From assembly GCF_901521055.1 (NCBI RefSeq), contig NZ_CABEGA010000095.1, positions 1 through 64,000 of the forward strand: a stretch of DNA of 64,000 nucleotides, in the 5' to 3' direction. Position 1 is the first letter of the stretch. Every line of letters begins with the position of its first letter. The position numbers and the translations under genes were made by a program. The notes under the pieces were generated by a model that was given only the letters and a program-made list of their open reading frames with translations, had not been told where the DNA came from and ran no database searches. This document shows, piece by piece, positions 38,572-46,672 of this stretch. This DNA comes from Cellulomonas hominis. GTDB taxonomy: Bacteria > Actinomycetota > Actinomycetes > Actinomycetales > Cellulomonadaceae.

Positions 38572-40025
38572 TGCCCGATCACCGCCTCCATGACCGCGCG
38601 GGCGACGGGTGCGGCGACCCGGCCGCCGGTGGCCTCGGACCCGACGGACCCGCCGTGCTCGACGATGACGGCGACCGCGACCTGCGGGTCGTCCGCCGGC
38701 GCGAACCCGGTGAACCACGCGTGCGGTGACTCGCCGTCGCGGCCCGTCTGGGCGGTGCCGGTCTTGCCCGCGACCCGCACGCCGGAGATCTGCGCGGACG
38801 TCCCGGACCCGGACTCCACCACGCCGACCATCATGTCCGTGAGCTGCTGGGCGGTCGTCGCCGAGACCGCCTCGGAAAGCTCCTGCGGCTCGGCCTCGCT
38901 CACCACGTCGAGGTCGGCGGTCCGCACGGTCTGCACCAGGTAGGGCGTCATGACGGTGCCGTCGTTCGCGATGCCGGCGGCGACCATGGCCATCTGGATC
39001 GGGGTCGCGCGCACCGACTCCTGACCGATCGCCGACAGGGCGGTCTGCGCGGCGTCCGGGTCCTCCGGGTAGGTCGACTCGGCCACCCGCATCGGTACCG
39101 TCAGGTCCGCGGAGCCGAAGCCGAACTTCTCGGACTGCTCGCGGAGGGCGTCGTCGCCGAGGTCGACCCCGAGCTGCGCGAACGCCGTGTTGCACGACAC
39201 CCGCAGGGCGTCGGCCAGGGTGGTCTGGTCGTTCGCCCCGCAGGAGGCCCCGCCGAAGTTCGGCAGGGTGGTCGAGGTCCCGGGCAGGGTGAGCTCGCGC
39301 GGGGCGGCGAGCACCGAGTCCGGCGTGTACGACCCGGACTCGAGCGCGGCGGCGGCGGTCACGAGCTTGAACGTGGACCCCGGGGGGTAGTTCTCGCTGG
39401 TCGTCTTGTTGATGAGCGGGTCCCCGTCGGCCGCGACCAGCTGCTGGTAGGCGGCGTTCGCGGCGGTGGTGTCGTGCGTGGCCAGGGCGTTCGGGTCGAA
39501 GCCGGGCGTCGAGACCATCGCGAGGATCCTGCCGGTCGACGGCTCGATCGCGACGACGGCACCCTGCTGGCCGGCGAGCGCGTCGAGCGCCGCCTGCTGC
39601 GCGGCGGGGTCGAGGGTCAGCTCGATCGACGAGCCCTGCGGCTGCGCGCCCGTGATGAGGTCCTGCACCCGGCTCCAGAACAGCGAGTCGGCCGAGCCGG
39701 TCAGCACGTCGTTCATCGACCGCTCGAGCTGGGTGCCGCCGTTGACCACGGAGTAGAAGCCGGTGACGGTCGAGTACAGCTCCGGCTGGGAGTACGAGCG
39801 CTGGTAGCCGAAGGGGTCGTCGACCGCGGTCGACTGCGCGACGGGCTCACCGGCCACGATGATCGGCCCGCGCGGCTTCCCGTACTCGCGGTACAGGGTG
39901 CGGACGTTGCGGGAGTCGTTGTTGAGCGCCGACGCCTGCCCGAACTGCACCCAGGTGGTCCCGGCGAGCAGGGCGAGGAACATGACGACGACGACGGTCG
40001 CGAGGCGACGCAGCGCGGTGTTCAC
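38568..40025 (-). CDS. pbpA: Penicillin-binding protein PbpA (class B transpeptidase)
   Basis: Peptidoglycan transpeptidase that cross-links wall with its RodA partner. One N-terminal span (ATVVVVMFLALLAGTTW) is followed by the PBP dimerisation region. The catalytic motifs are Ser-x-x-Lys in YPPGSTFKLVTA, Ser-x-Asn in VSCNTAF and Lys-Thr-Gly in VAGKTGTAQ. The length is 485 residues, matching mycobacterial PbpA. The GTG overlaps the rodA stop, so polymerase and cross-linker are made together. Confidence 0.95.
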   Translation of the reverse strand: MNTALRRLATVVVVMFLALLAGTTWVQFGQASALNNDSRNVRTLYREYGKPRGPIIVAGEPVAQSTAVDDPFGYQRSYSQPELYSTVTGFYSVVNGGTQLERSMNDVLTGSADSLFWSRVQDLITGAQPQGSSIELTLDPAAQQAALDALAGQQGAVVAIEPSTGRILAMVSTPGFDPNALATHDTTAANAAYQQLVAADGDPLINKTTSENYPPGSTFKLVTAAAALESGSYTPDSVLAAPRELTLPGTSTTLPNFGGASCGANDQTTLADALRVSCNTAFAQLGVDLGDDALREQSEKFGFGSADLTVPMRVAESTYPEDPDAAQTALSAIGQESVRATPIQMAMVAAGIANDGTVMTPYLVQTVRTADLDVVSEAEPQELSEAVSATTAQQLTDMMVGVVESGSGTSAQISGVRVAGKTGTAQTGRDGESPHAWFTGFAPADDPQVAVAVIVEHGGSVGSEATGGRVAAPVARAVMEAVIGQ

Positions 40026-41533
40026 GGCCGACCACCCCCGGAGGTGCGGCGGAGCTGCTCCGTCGGCTGGTCGTCGCCCGCGGCGGGACGGCGGGGCGCG
40101 TCGTCGGCCGGGCCGGCGACGGCCACGGGGTTGCGGGCGTCGTCGTCGAGCGGGATGCCGCCGGCGGGCGTGGACAGGAGCTCGCCCCCGGGCTCGGGCG
40201 CGGGACGGCGGGCGTCGTCGGAGATGCGCAGGAGCAGCGCGGCGATGATCCAGTTCGCGAGCAGGGACGAGCCGCCGTACGCGAGGAACGGCGTGGTCAG
40301 GCCGGTCAGCGGGATGATCCGCGTGATCCCGCCGACGACCACGAAGCACTGGAAGGCGATGACGAACGCGAGGCCGGCGGCGAGCAGCTTGCCGAACCCG
40401 TCCCGCACGCCGATCGCGGTGCGCAGGCCGCGCTGGCACAGCACCAGGTACATCACGAGGATCGCCATCAGGCCGGTCAGCCCGAGCTCCTCGCCGAGGG
40501 AAGCGATGATGAAGTCCGACTCGGCGAACGGCACCAGGTCGGGCCGGCCCTGGCCCCAGCCGGTGCCGAACAGCCCGCCGCTGGCCAGCCCGAACAGGCC
40601 GCGGACCAGCTGGCCGGAGCCGCCGGGGGACCGGTCGAAGATCTCGGGGTCGAGCGCGTGCAGCCACACGTCGAACCGCGCGGCCACGTGCCCGAACGAC
40701 GTCGCGGCCAGTGCCACGCCGCCGGCGAACATCACGAGGCCGATGACGATCCAGGACAGCCGCTCGGTGGCGACGTAGAGCATCGCGACGAACAACCCGA
40801 AGAACAGCAGCGAGGTGCCGAGGTCCCGCTCGAGGACCAGGACGGCGATCGACGCGGCCCACGCCACGATGATCGGGCCGAGGTCCCGCAGGCGCGGCAG
40901 CTGCAGGCCCAGCACGTTGGGTCCGGCCAGCGCCAGCGTGTCCCGGTGCGTGACGAGGTAGCCGGCGAAGAACACGGCCAGCGCGATCTTGCCGAGCTCC
41001 GCGGGCTGCAGCGAGAACCCGAGGGCGTGCACCCAGATCCGGGCGCCGTTGATCTCGACGCCGAGGCCCGGGACCAGCGGCAGCACGATCAGCGCGAGAC
41101 CGGCCACCATCGCCGTGTACGTGTACCGGCGCAGCGTGCGGTGGTCGCGCAGCACGATCAGCACGACGCAGGCCAGCACGACCGAGATCGCGGACCAGGC
41201 GAGCTGGCGGCCCGCGAACATCTCCGTGCCGCCGCGCGCCTCCCGCGCGAGGTCGATGCGGTAGATCATCGCGAGGCCGATGCCGTTCAGCGCGATCACC
41301 ACCGGCAGGATCACCGGGTCCGCGTACGGCGCCCGCCAGCGCAGCACCAGGTGCACGACGAGGGCCAGGCCGGCCATCCCCGCGCCGTAGCCGAGCACGT
41401 CGGCGGGGAGCTCGTCGGTCGCGCCCAGCCCGACCAGCGCGTACGCGGCGATCGCGATGGCCAGCGCCAGGACGATCAGCCCCAGCTCCGTCCCGCGGCC
41501 GGCGCGCACCCGGTGCGCCTCGACGGTGGCCAT
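40022..41533 (-). CDS. rodA: SEDS peptidoglycan glycosyltransferase RodA/FtsW
   Basis: Polytopic lipid II polymerase of the SEDS family. About twelve membrane spans are visible. SEDS landmarks are GARIWVHALGFSLQPAELGK, LVLERDLGTSLLFFG with the catalytic-type Asp, FAESDFIIASLGEELGL, and ITRIIPLTGLTTPFLAYGGSSLL. The length is 503 residues with a disordered acidic C-tail. Translational overlap with pbpA (GTGA) supports a RodA-PbpA pair. The ATG overlaps the phosphatase stop by 1 nt. Confidence 0.95.
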   Translation of the reverse strand: MATVEAHRVRAGRGTELGLIVLALAIAIAAYALVGLGATDELPADVLGYGAGMAGLALVVHLVLRWRAPYADPVILPVVIALNGIGLAMIYRIDLAREARGGTEMFAGRQLAWSAISVVLACVVLIVLRDHRTLRRYTYTAMVAGLALIVLPLVPGLGVEINGARIWVHALGFSLQPAELGKIALAVFFAGYLVTHRDTLALAGPNVLGLQLPRLRDLGPIIVAWAASIAVLVLERDLGTSLLFFGLFVAMLYVATERLSWIVIGLVMFAGGVALAATSFGHVAARFDVWLHALDPEIFDRSPGGSGQLVRGLFGLASGGLFGTGWGQGRPDLVPFAESDFIIASLGEELGLTGLMAILVMYLVLCQRGLRTAIGVRDGFGKLLAAGLAFVIAFQCFVVVGGITRIIPLTGLTTPFLAYGGSSLLANWIIAALLLRISDDARRPAPEPGGELLSTPAGGIPLDDDARNPVAVAGPADDAPRRPAAGDDQPTEQLRRTSGGGRP

Positions 41534-42792
41534 CAGGGCGCCGACTCCTGCTCGGCGTCCTCGGCGAGGGCGTCGACGCGCTCGCGGGCGTCGGCCAGCG
41601 ACGCGGTGTGGATGGTCTGCTCGACGCGCTCGCGGACGAAGACCGGGAGGTCGTCGACGGCCACGTCCGTGGTCTCGACGACGTCGGACAGGCCGATCGG
41701 GCCGATCGTCTGGGGGATGCCGCGGTAGATCGCGACCACCTCCCCGTCGACGCCGACGTAGTACTGGGTCTGCGTCCAGCGGTAGAAGCCGAAGGCCCCG
41801 GCGCCGAGCACCAGGACGGCCAGGACGGTCAGCACGAGCGCGCGGGTGCGGCGGCGGCGCCGGTCGCGGCGCTCGGCCGCGTCGTCCTCGTCCTCGTCGA
41901 CGGCGGGGACGCCGCCGCCCGGGGTGCTGGCGGCGGCCTGCCGGGACAGCTCGGCGGCGCGCGCGGCCGGACCGTCGTGGGCGCTCGTCGGCCGGTTGCG
42001 GGAGATCGCGGCCGACCCCACCACCACGGCGTTCGTCGTCGGCCCGGCGCCGTCGCGCACCTGGTCGAGCTCCAGGACGTCCGCGACCACGACGGTGACG
42101 TTGTCGCCACCGCCGGCGCGCAGGGCGAGCTGCACCAGCCGCTCCGCGCACGTGTCGACGTCCGGGAGCTCGTGCAGGGTGCGGGCGATCGTCTCGCCGC
42201 TCACGAAGCCCGACAGGCCGTCGGAGCACAGCAGCCACCGGTCGCCCGGCCGCGCCTCGCGCACCGACAGGTCCGGGGCGATGTCCACGTCGAAGTCGCC
42301 GAGCACCCGCATGACGACCGAGCGCTGCGGGTGGTGCTCGGCCTCCTCCGGCGTGATCTTGCCGGTGTTGACCAGGTGCTGGACGAACGTGTGGTCCGTG
42401 GTCACCTGCGTGAGCACGCCGTCGCGCAGCAGGTAGCCGCGGGAGTCGCCCAGGTGCACCATCGCGAGCTTGTTGCCCGCCCGCAGGATCGCCGTGACCG
42501 TCGTCCCCATGCCCGCGAGCTCGGGGTTGGTCTCGGAGCGCGTGATGATCTCCTCGCGCGCCTCCTCCAGCGCCCGCTCCAGCTCGTCGAGCGCGTCGTC
42601 CGGCCCGTGCGACTCGCCGTCGAGCGGGGCCAGCGCCGCGATCGCCACGGACGACGCGACGTCGCCGCCGGCGTGCCCGCCCATGCCGTCCGCCACGACC
42701 AGCAGGTGCGGGCCGGCGTAGGCGGAGTCCTGGTTGTTCGACCTCACCAGCCCGACGTCGGACCGTGCGGCGTAGCGCAGCGCGATGCTCAC
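41533..42792 (-). CDS. pstP: PP2C-family Ser/Thr protein phosphatase
   Basis: Metal-dependent phosphatase that reverses PknA/PknB phosphorylation. PP2C motifs are visible: RSNNQDSAYAG, LLVVADGMGGHAGGDVASS (metal-binding Asp), ATVTAILRAG, MVHLGDSRGYLLRDG and WLLCSDGLSGFV, then GGGDNVTVVVAD. A linker, one span (VLTVLAVLVLGAGAFGFY) and an outer domain follow. The length is 419 residues. GTG start lies 10 nt after fhaB behind a G-rich ribosome-binding stretch. Confidence 0.95.
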   Translation of the reverse strand: MSIALRYAARSDVGLVRSNNQDSAYAGPHLLVVADGMGGHAGGDVASSVAIAALAPLDGESHGPDDALDELERALEEAREEIITRSETNPELAGMGTTVTAILRAGNKLAMVHLGDSRGYLLRDGVLTQVTTDHTFVQHLVNTGKITPEEAEHHPQRSVVMRVLGDFDVDIAPDLSVREARPGDRWLLCSDGLSGFVSGETIARTLHELPDVDTCAERLVQLALRAGGGDNVTVVVADVLELDQVRDGAGPTTNAVVVGSAAISRNRPTSAHDGPAARAAELSRQAAASTPGGGVPAVDEDEDDAAERRDRRRRRTRALVLTVLAVLVLGAGAFGFYRWTQTQYYVGVDGEVVAIYRGIPQTIGPIGLSDVVETTDVAVDDLPVFVRERVEQTIHTASLADARERVDALAEDAEQESAP

Positions 42793-42802
42793 GATCCCCC
42801 CG

Positions 42803-43294
42803 CTACCCCTGCAGCTCGAGGACGCTCTGGCCGATGCGGATCTGCGCGCCGGGGCGCACCGCCACCGGGCCGGTCACCTTCTGGTCGTCCAGGAAGGTGC
42901 CGTTCGTGGAGCCCATGTCCTCGACGAGCCACTGGCCGCCCTCCTGGAAGACGCGGGCGTGCCGCGAGGAGGAGTAGTCGTCGTCCAGGACGAGCGTGCA
43001 CGACGGCGCGCGGCCGATCAGGACGGCCGACGCACCCAGCGGCAGCGTCGTGCCGCGCAGCGGGCCCTCGGTCACGACCAGCCGGGTCGGACCGGCGCGA
43101 CGGCCGCGGCCCTTCTCCTGCGCGGGCGTCGGGACCCCTCCGGCGGGTGCGGGTGCCGGGGTCGCCGTCCGGCGGCGGTTCACGATGCGGGTCCCGTACA
43201 GGTCCCGGCGCAGCACACCGATCGCGGACAGCACGAAGGCCCACAGGAGCACGAGGTACCCCAGCCGCAGCAGGGTGACCGTCAGCTCACTCAT
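42803..43294 (-). CDS. fhaB: FHA-domain protein FhaB (FipA-type adaptor)
   Basis: A 163-residue protein with one N-terminal span (LRLGYLVLLWAFVLSAIGVL), a short linker and a C-terminal forkhead-associated domain (AVLIGRAPSCTLVLDDDYSSSRHARV, then EDMGSTNGTFLDD). FHA domains bind phosphothreonine, so this membrane adaptor recognises PknA/PknB targets or the kinases themselves. In mycobacteria the homologue links signalling to the divisome. It lies 21 nt after fhaA. Confidence 0.94.
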   Translation of the reverse strand: MSELTVTLLRLGYLVLLWAFVLSAIGVLRRDLYGTRIVNRRRTATPAPAPAGGVPTPAQEKGRGRRAGPTRLVVTEGPLRGTTLPLGASAVLIGRAPSCTLVLDDDYSSSRHARVFQEGGQWLVEDMGSTNGTFLDDQKVTGPVAVRPGAQIRIGQSVLELQG

Positions 43295-43315
43295 GCGTGC
43301 CGTTCGTCGCGTCGC

Positions 43316-44029
43316 TCACTCGCCCGGTTCCTGTCCGTCGCCCTCGCCCGTCCAGAACATGATGCGGGTCCGGCCGATCGTGAGCGTGTTCCCGTCCAGG
43401 AGTGTCGCCGCCGGCACCTGGTGCCCCTCCACGAACAGGCCGTTCGTCGAGCCCAGGTCCGACGCGACGACGCCCTGCGGCGACACCCGGATCTCCAGGT
43501 GGCGGCGGGAGACGCCCGGGTCGTCGACCACGATGTCCGCCTCGGACCCGCGGCCGATCACCGTGACGGGGCCCGTCAGCAGGTACCGCTGACCGTCGAT
43601 GTCGATCAGCGGGTGGCGCGGGCTCGGGGCGGAGGTCGTCGCCGGGGCGGCCGCACCGCGCACCGTCGCCGACTTCACCCGGAACCGGCCGGTCTCCAGG
43701 TCCTCGTACTCGTGGAACGCCACCGTCACCGGGCCGACGAACGCGTACCGCTGACCCGTCGCGTGCTCCGTGACGTTCGCCGCCAGCTCGTCCGCCAGCG
43801 CCTCCGCACCCCACGCCTCGACCTGGTCGTAGTCGCCCGGGGACAGCTCCAGCGTGAACTCGTTCGGGACCACCGTCCGGTCGCGGCCCACGACGGCCGC
43901 ACGGTCGTCGACCTCACGGCGCAGCGCGCTCGCCAGCTCGACGGGCTTCACCTCGCTGCGGAAGGCCTTGGCGAACGCGGTGTTCACCACGCGCTCCACA
44001 CCGTGTTCGAAACGGTCCAGGATGCCCAC
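43316..44029 (-). CDS. fhaA: FhaA: DUF3662 and FHA-domain protein
   Basis: Cytoplasmic adaptor of 237 residues from the GTG at 44029, behind a strong GGAGG. The N-terminal DUF3662 domain (GILDRFEHGVERVVNTAFAKAF) is followed by a linker and an FHA domain (VIGRGSEADIVVDDPGVSRRHLEI, then DLGSTNGLFV). The mycobacterial homologue binds phosphorylated MviN/MurJ pseudokinase, connecting it with the protein whose tail opens this window. It heads the seven-gene leftward operon. The linker is shorter than in mycobacteria. Confidence 0.94.
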   Translation of the reverse strand: MGILDRFEHGVERVVNTAFAKAFRSEVKPVELASALRREVDDRAAVVGRDRTVVPNEFTLELSPGDYDQVEAWGAEALADELAANVTEHATGQRYAFVGPVTVAFHEYEDLETGRFRVKSATVRGAAAPATTSAPSPRHPLIDIDGQRYLLTGPVTVIGRGSEADIVVDDPGVSRRHLEIRVSPQGVVASDLGSTNGLFVEGHQVPAATLLDGNTLTIGRTRIMFWTGEGDGQEPGE

Positions 44030-44280
44030 GCCCACCACCTCCTCACCGCACGCGCAAACCGTCGGGCACGTTCGCTGCACCCGACATCCTGCGTAGATGG
44101 TAGCCACGCGGTAGGTCCGCCGCCCCGACCTGGGGACGGCGAGGCGGCGCGGACCTGGTGAAGCAGTCGCGCGCGGGGTGTGGTCGCGGGGGTCCGGGAG
44201 GGGCCGGGCGGGTCTGGTCGGGTGGTCCGGCCGCGACCGGGGTGGTCAGCGGGTGGTCAGGACCGACCTCCGAGTCGTGC

Positions 44281-44286
44281 TAATCT
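44281..44286 (+). promoter_or_regulatory. tRNA-Leu promoter -10
   Basis: TAATCT, 9 nt before the tRNA, is the most AT-rich hexamer nearby and fits an actinobacterial -10. The -35 is unclear. Confidence 0.5.
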
Positions 44287-44294
44287 TCTGCGGC

Positions 44295-44377
44295 GCGCGA
44301 GTGGCGGAACGGCAGACGCGCTGGCTTCAGGTGCCAGTGTCCGAAAGGGCGTGGGGGTTCAAATCCCCCCTCGCGCA
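44295..44377 (+). tRNA. tRNA-Leu (anticodon CAG)
   Basis: 83-nt class II tRNA. Acceptor arms GCGCGAG and CTCGCGC pair; stem CTGGC/GCCAG encloses TTCAGGT with anticodon CAG; it has a long variable arm and T-loop TTCAAAT. CCA is not encoded. Confidence 0.98.
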
Positions 44378-44387
44378 CACAGACGAG

Positions 44388-44424
44388 AACCCCCGGTCGG
44401 AGATCCTCCGACCGGGGGTTTCTT
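44388..44424 (+). terminator. tRNA-Leu terminator
   Basis: 14-bp arms AACCCCCGGTCGGA (44388-44401) and TCCGACCGGGGGTT (44407-44420), then TTCTTCG. The following 185 bp to the SDR gene show no gene. Confidence 0.93.
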
Positions 44425-44610
44425 CGTCCTCGGGGTCGACCCGAGTCCACCAGCGCGCTGGAGTTCTAGTGCTGCCAGGAGGCGAACTGGCGCGAACCTG
44501 GCGACCGGGAGTGGGCGATGACCGCGGCAGCCGTTCGTCGGCCGGTGCTGACCTTCACGCTCTGATGAGTGACCGGGCGACCGACGTCGTTCCACCATCG
44601 ACCCCGTGGA

Positions 44611-45513
44611 CTAGGCCTGGGGGAGTGTGACACCGGTGAGCTCTTCGGAGACGGCCCACAGGCGTTGCTGGGCGGCCTGGTCGTACGAAGCGGGACTGGA
44701 CGTGACCACCTTCGGGTACCCCCGCACCTCGCCGCGGTTGCCGGGGCCGTAGTACTGCCCGCCGAGGACAGCCGGGTCGGTGGCAGCGCGCAGGGTGGGC
44801 AGGGCGCCCATCGCGGCCGTCTGGGTGAGCAGCGGCGCGAGCCAGGTCACGGGCAGCCGGAGTGCGGCGGGGGTGTTGCGTGCGAGCTCGGTGTCGGACA
44901 CACCGGGATGGGCCGCTACCGCGACCGTGGTGCCGTGCCGGGCGAGCCGACGCTGCAGCTCGTACGTGAACATCAGGTTGGCGAGCTTGGCCTGGCCGTA
45001 GGCGGCGACGCGGTCGTACGAGCGCTCCCAGTTCAGGTCGTCGAAGTGGATGTCGGCTCGGATGCGGTGCCCGGTGCTGCTGACGGTGACGACGCGCGAG
45101 CCGGGGACCGGCAGCAGCCGGTCGAGCAGCAGACCGGTCAGGGCGAAGTGGCCGAGGTGGTTGGTGCCGAGCTGCAGCTCGAAGCCGTCGGCGGTGGTGC
45201 GCCGCGGGGTGTACATCACGCCGGCGTTGTTGATCAGCAGCTCGATGCGCGGGTGTGCGGCGCGGAGATCTGCTGCGGCGGACCGGATCGAGTCCAGGGA
45301 CGTCAGGTCGAGCGCCTGGACGCTGACGTCACCGGTGATGCGTGCGGCTGCCTGCTTGCCCTTCTCGACGTCACGGACCGCGAGGACCACCGTGGCTCCT
45401 CGCTCGGCGAGCATCCGGGCCGTCTCGAAGCCGAGCCCGGTGTTGGCGCCGGTCACGACCGCCACCCGGCCCTGCTGGTCAGGGATGTGCTGCTGGGTCC
45501 AGTCGTGGCTCAC
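44611..45513 (-). CDS. Short-chain dehydrogenase/reductase (retinol dehydrogenase-like)
   Basis: Classical-type SDR of 300 residues. The nucleotide-binding motif is VVTGANTGLGFETAR with ARG in the next turn (VVLAVRDVEKG), pointing to NADP(H). LLINNAGVMYT stabilises the fold. The active-site Ser is in VVTVSSTGH and the Tyr-x3-Lys in AAYGQAKLAN. The substrate is unknown; this subgroup acts on lipophilic alcohols or ketones. It diverges from a TetR gene across 93 bp of repeated operators. Confidence 0.9.
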   Translation of the reverse strand: MSHDWTQQHIPDQQGRVAVVTGANTGLGFETARMLAERGATVVLAVRDVEKGKQAAARITGDVSVQALDLTSLDSIRSAAADLRAAHPRIELLINNAGVMYTPRRTTADGFELQLGTNHLGHFALTGLLLDRLLPVPGSRVVTVSSTGHRIRADIHFDDLNWERSYDRVAAYGQAKLANLMFTYELQRRLARHGTTVAVAAHPGVSDTELARNTPAALRLPVTWLAPLLTQTAAMGALPTLRAATDPAVLGGQYYGPGNRGEVRGYPKVVTSSPASYDQAAQQRLWAVSEELTGVTLPQA

Positions 45514-45528
45514 GATTCGCTCCTAAAA

Positions 45529-45591
45529 GACCGCCGGTTTGATATTGCGAACGTAAGGGACCGGCGGTCTGCTGTCAAGGGACCGGCGGTC
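45529..45591. promoter_or_regulatory. TetR operators: three copies of a GACCGCCGGT half-site
   Basis: GACCGCCGGT at 45529-45538, and its reverse complement ACCGGCGGTC at 45560-45569 and 45582-45591. Together they cover the divergent SDR/TetR promoter region. Spacing allows one inverted pair and one direct pair. Binding there would repress both genes. Confidence 0.75.
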
Positions 45592-45606
45592 CGATATCGT
45601 GGGCGG

Positions 45607-46272
45607 GTGACCTTCCAACGAGCGCGGAGCGAGGAGCAGAAGGAGATCCGCCGTCGGGCGATCCTCGACACGGCGGCGGCGATGCTCGACGAGATGCCCG
45701 TGGCCGAGGTGACCCTGAACGAGCTCAGCCGGCGGGTGGGCCTGGCCAAGTCGAACGTCCTGCGGTACTTCGAGTCGCGCGAGGCGGTCCTGCTCGAGCT
45801 GCTGGACGACTTCCTGGGGAGCTGGCTCGACGAGCTGGAGAGCGAGCTGGCAGCAGGTGTCGAGGCGAGCGCGGCACCGGAGGTGCGAGCGAGGCAGCTC
45901 GCCGAGACGCTCAGTCGCTCGTTGGCGGGCCGGGTGGTGCTGTGCGACCTGTTCGGGGCGCAGGGCGGCGTCCTGGAGCACAACGTCTCGGTCGACGTGG
46001 TCAAGCGGCACAAGCGCTCGTCCCTGACCAGGCTCGCCACGATGACCGAGCTCGTGCGCCAGCACGTGCCCGAGCTCGGTGAGGGCGCGCAGGTGTTCTG
46101 CCTGATGAGCCTCGTCTCGGCGGGCGCCCTGTCGTCGTACGTCACGCCACCGGCCAGCCTCGTTGCTGCCTACGCGGACGAGCCCGAGCTCGCGGCGCTG
46201 CACGTGGATCTGCGCGAGGGGCTCCGGTTGGCCTTCACGTCGGCGTTGCTCGGTGTGCTTCCGCGTCCCTGA
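45607..46272 (+). CDS. TetR-family transcriptional regulator
   Basis: 221 residues. The N-terminal helix-turn-helix reads RRRAILDTAAAMLDEMPVAEVTLNELSRRVGLAKSNVLRYFESREAVLLELL, canonical for TetR. The C-terminal ligand-binding domain is helical, without a recognisable subfamily. The GTG start lies 16 nt from the nearest half-site, so self-repression is likely. Its divergent partner is the SDR gene, which it probably controls in response to the SDR's substrate. Confidence 0.92.
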   Translation: MTFQRARSEEQKEIRRRAILDTAAAMLDEMPVAEVTLNELSRRVGLAKSNVLRYFESREAVLLELLDDFLGSWLDELESELAAGVEASAAPEVRARQLAETLSRSLAGRVVLCDLFGAQGGVLEHNVSVDVVKRHKRSSLTRLATMTELVRQHVPELGEGAQVFCLMSLVSAGALSSYVTPPASLVAAYADEPELAALHVDLREGLRLAFTSALLGVLPRP

Positions 46273-46285
46273 CCGCGGCGGTCAG
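46269..46285 (+). terminator. Small hairpin at end of tetR
   Basis: CTGACCG and CGGTCAG with a 3-nt loop overlap the tetR stop. It is short, so only partial termination is likely. Confidence 0.4.
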
Positions 46286-46396
46286 TGTTCTCGCGTTCCC
46301 GTCGAGCGGTGCGGCCGCAGGCGCGCGATGATCAGCAGGAGACCCTTGCTCGTACCCGAACCCGGGCATGGTCGCCGTCACAAGGGAGTGACCCTC

Positions 46397-46618
46397 ATGA
46401 GCACCTCGGTTCCCAGCACCGGCCCCACGCCCGACGACCAGTCGTCCGGCGCGGCACTGCCCGCCTCGTCCGGACACCCGACGAGCCCGGGGCCCAACCC
46501 GGACGACCTCGACGACGACCGCGACGCGGACGACGCCCGCACGCACGGCGCCGCGACCGCCACGCCGCCGGTGACGCCGACGAACCCCGGGCCGAACCCG
46601 GACGACCTCGACCAGTAG
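46397..46618 (+). CDS. Acidic 73-residue protein with repeated GP-x-PDD motif
   Basis: Not a family I recognise. The sequence is almost wholly disordered, rich in Pro, Asp, Thr and Ala, without Cys or hydrophobic core. Three related motifs occur: TGPTPDDQ, SPGPNPDDLDD and NPGPNPDDLDQ, the last at the extreme C-terminus. AAGGGA stands about 9 nt upstream of the ATG; an in-frame GTG at 46388 is an alternative. It may be secreted by an unknown route or act as a short linear-motif peptide; neither can be shown here. Confidence 0.55.
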   Translation: MSTSVPSTGPTPDDQSSGAALPASSGHPTSPGPNPDDLDDDRDADDARTHGAATATPPVTPTNPGPNPDDLDQ

Positions 46619-46672
46619 TACCGGACCGCGGCAGCCGTCTCGCTGAAGTTCGGCGGAGGTCTCGCCGATGAC

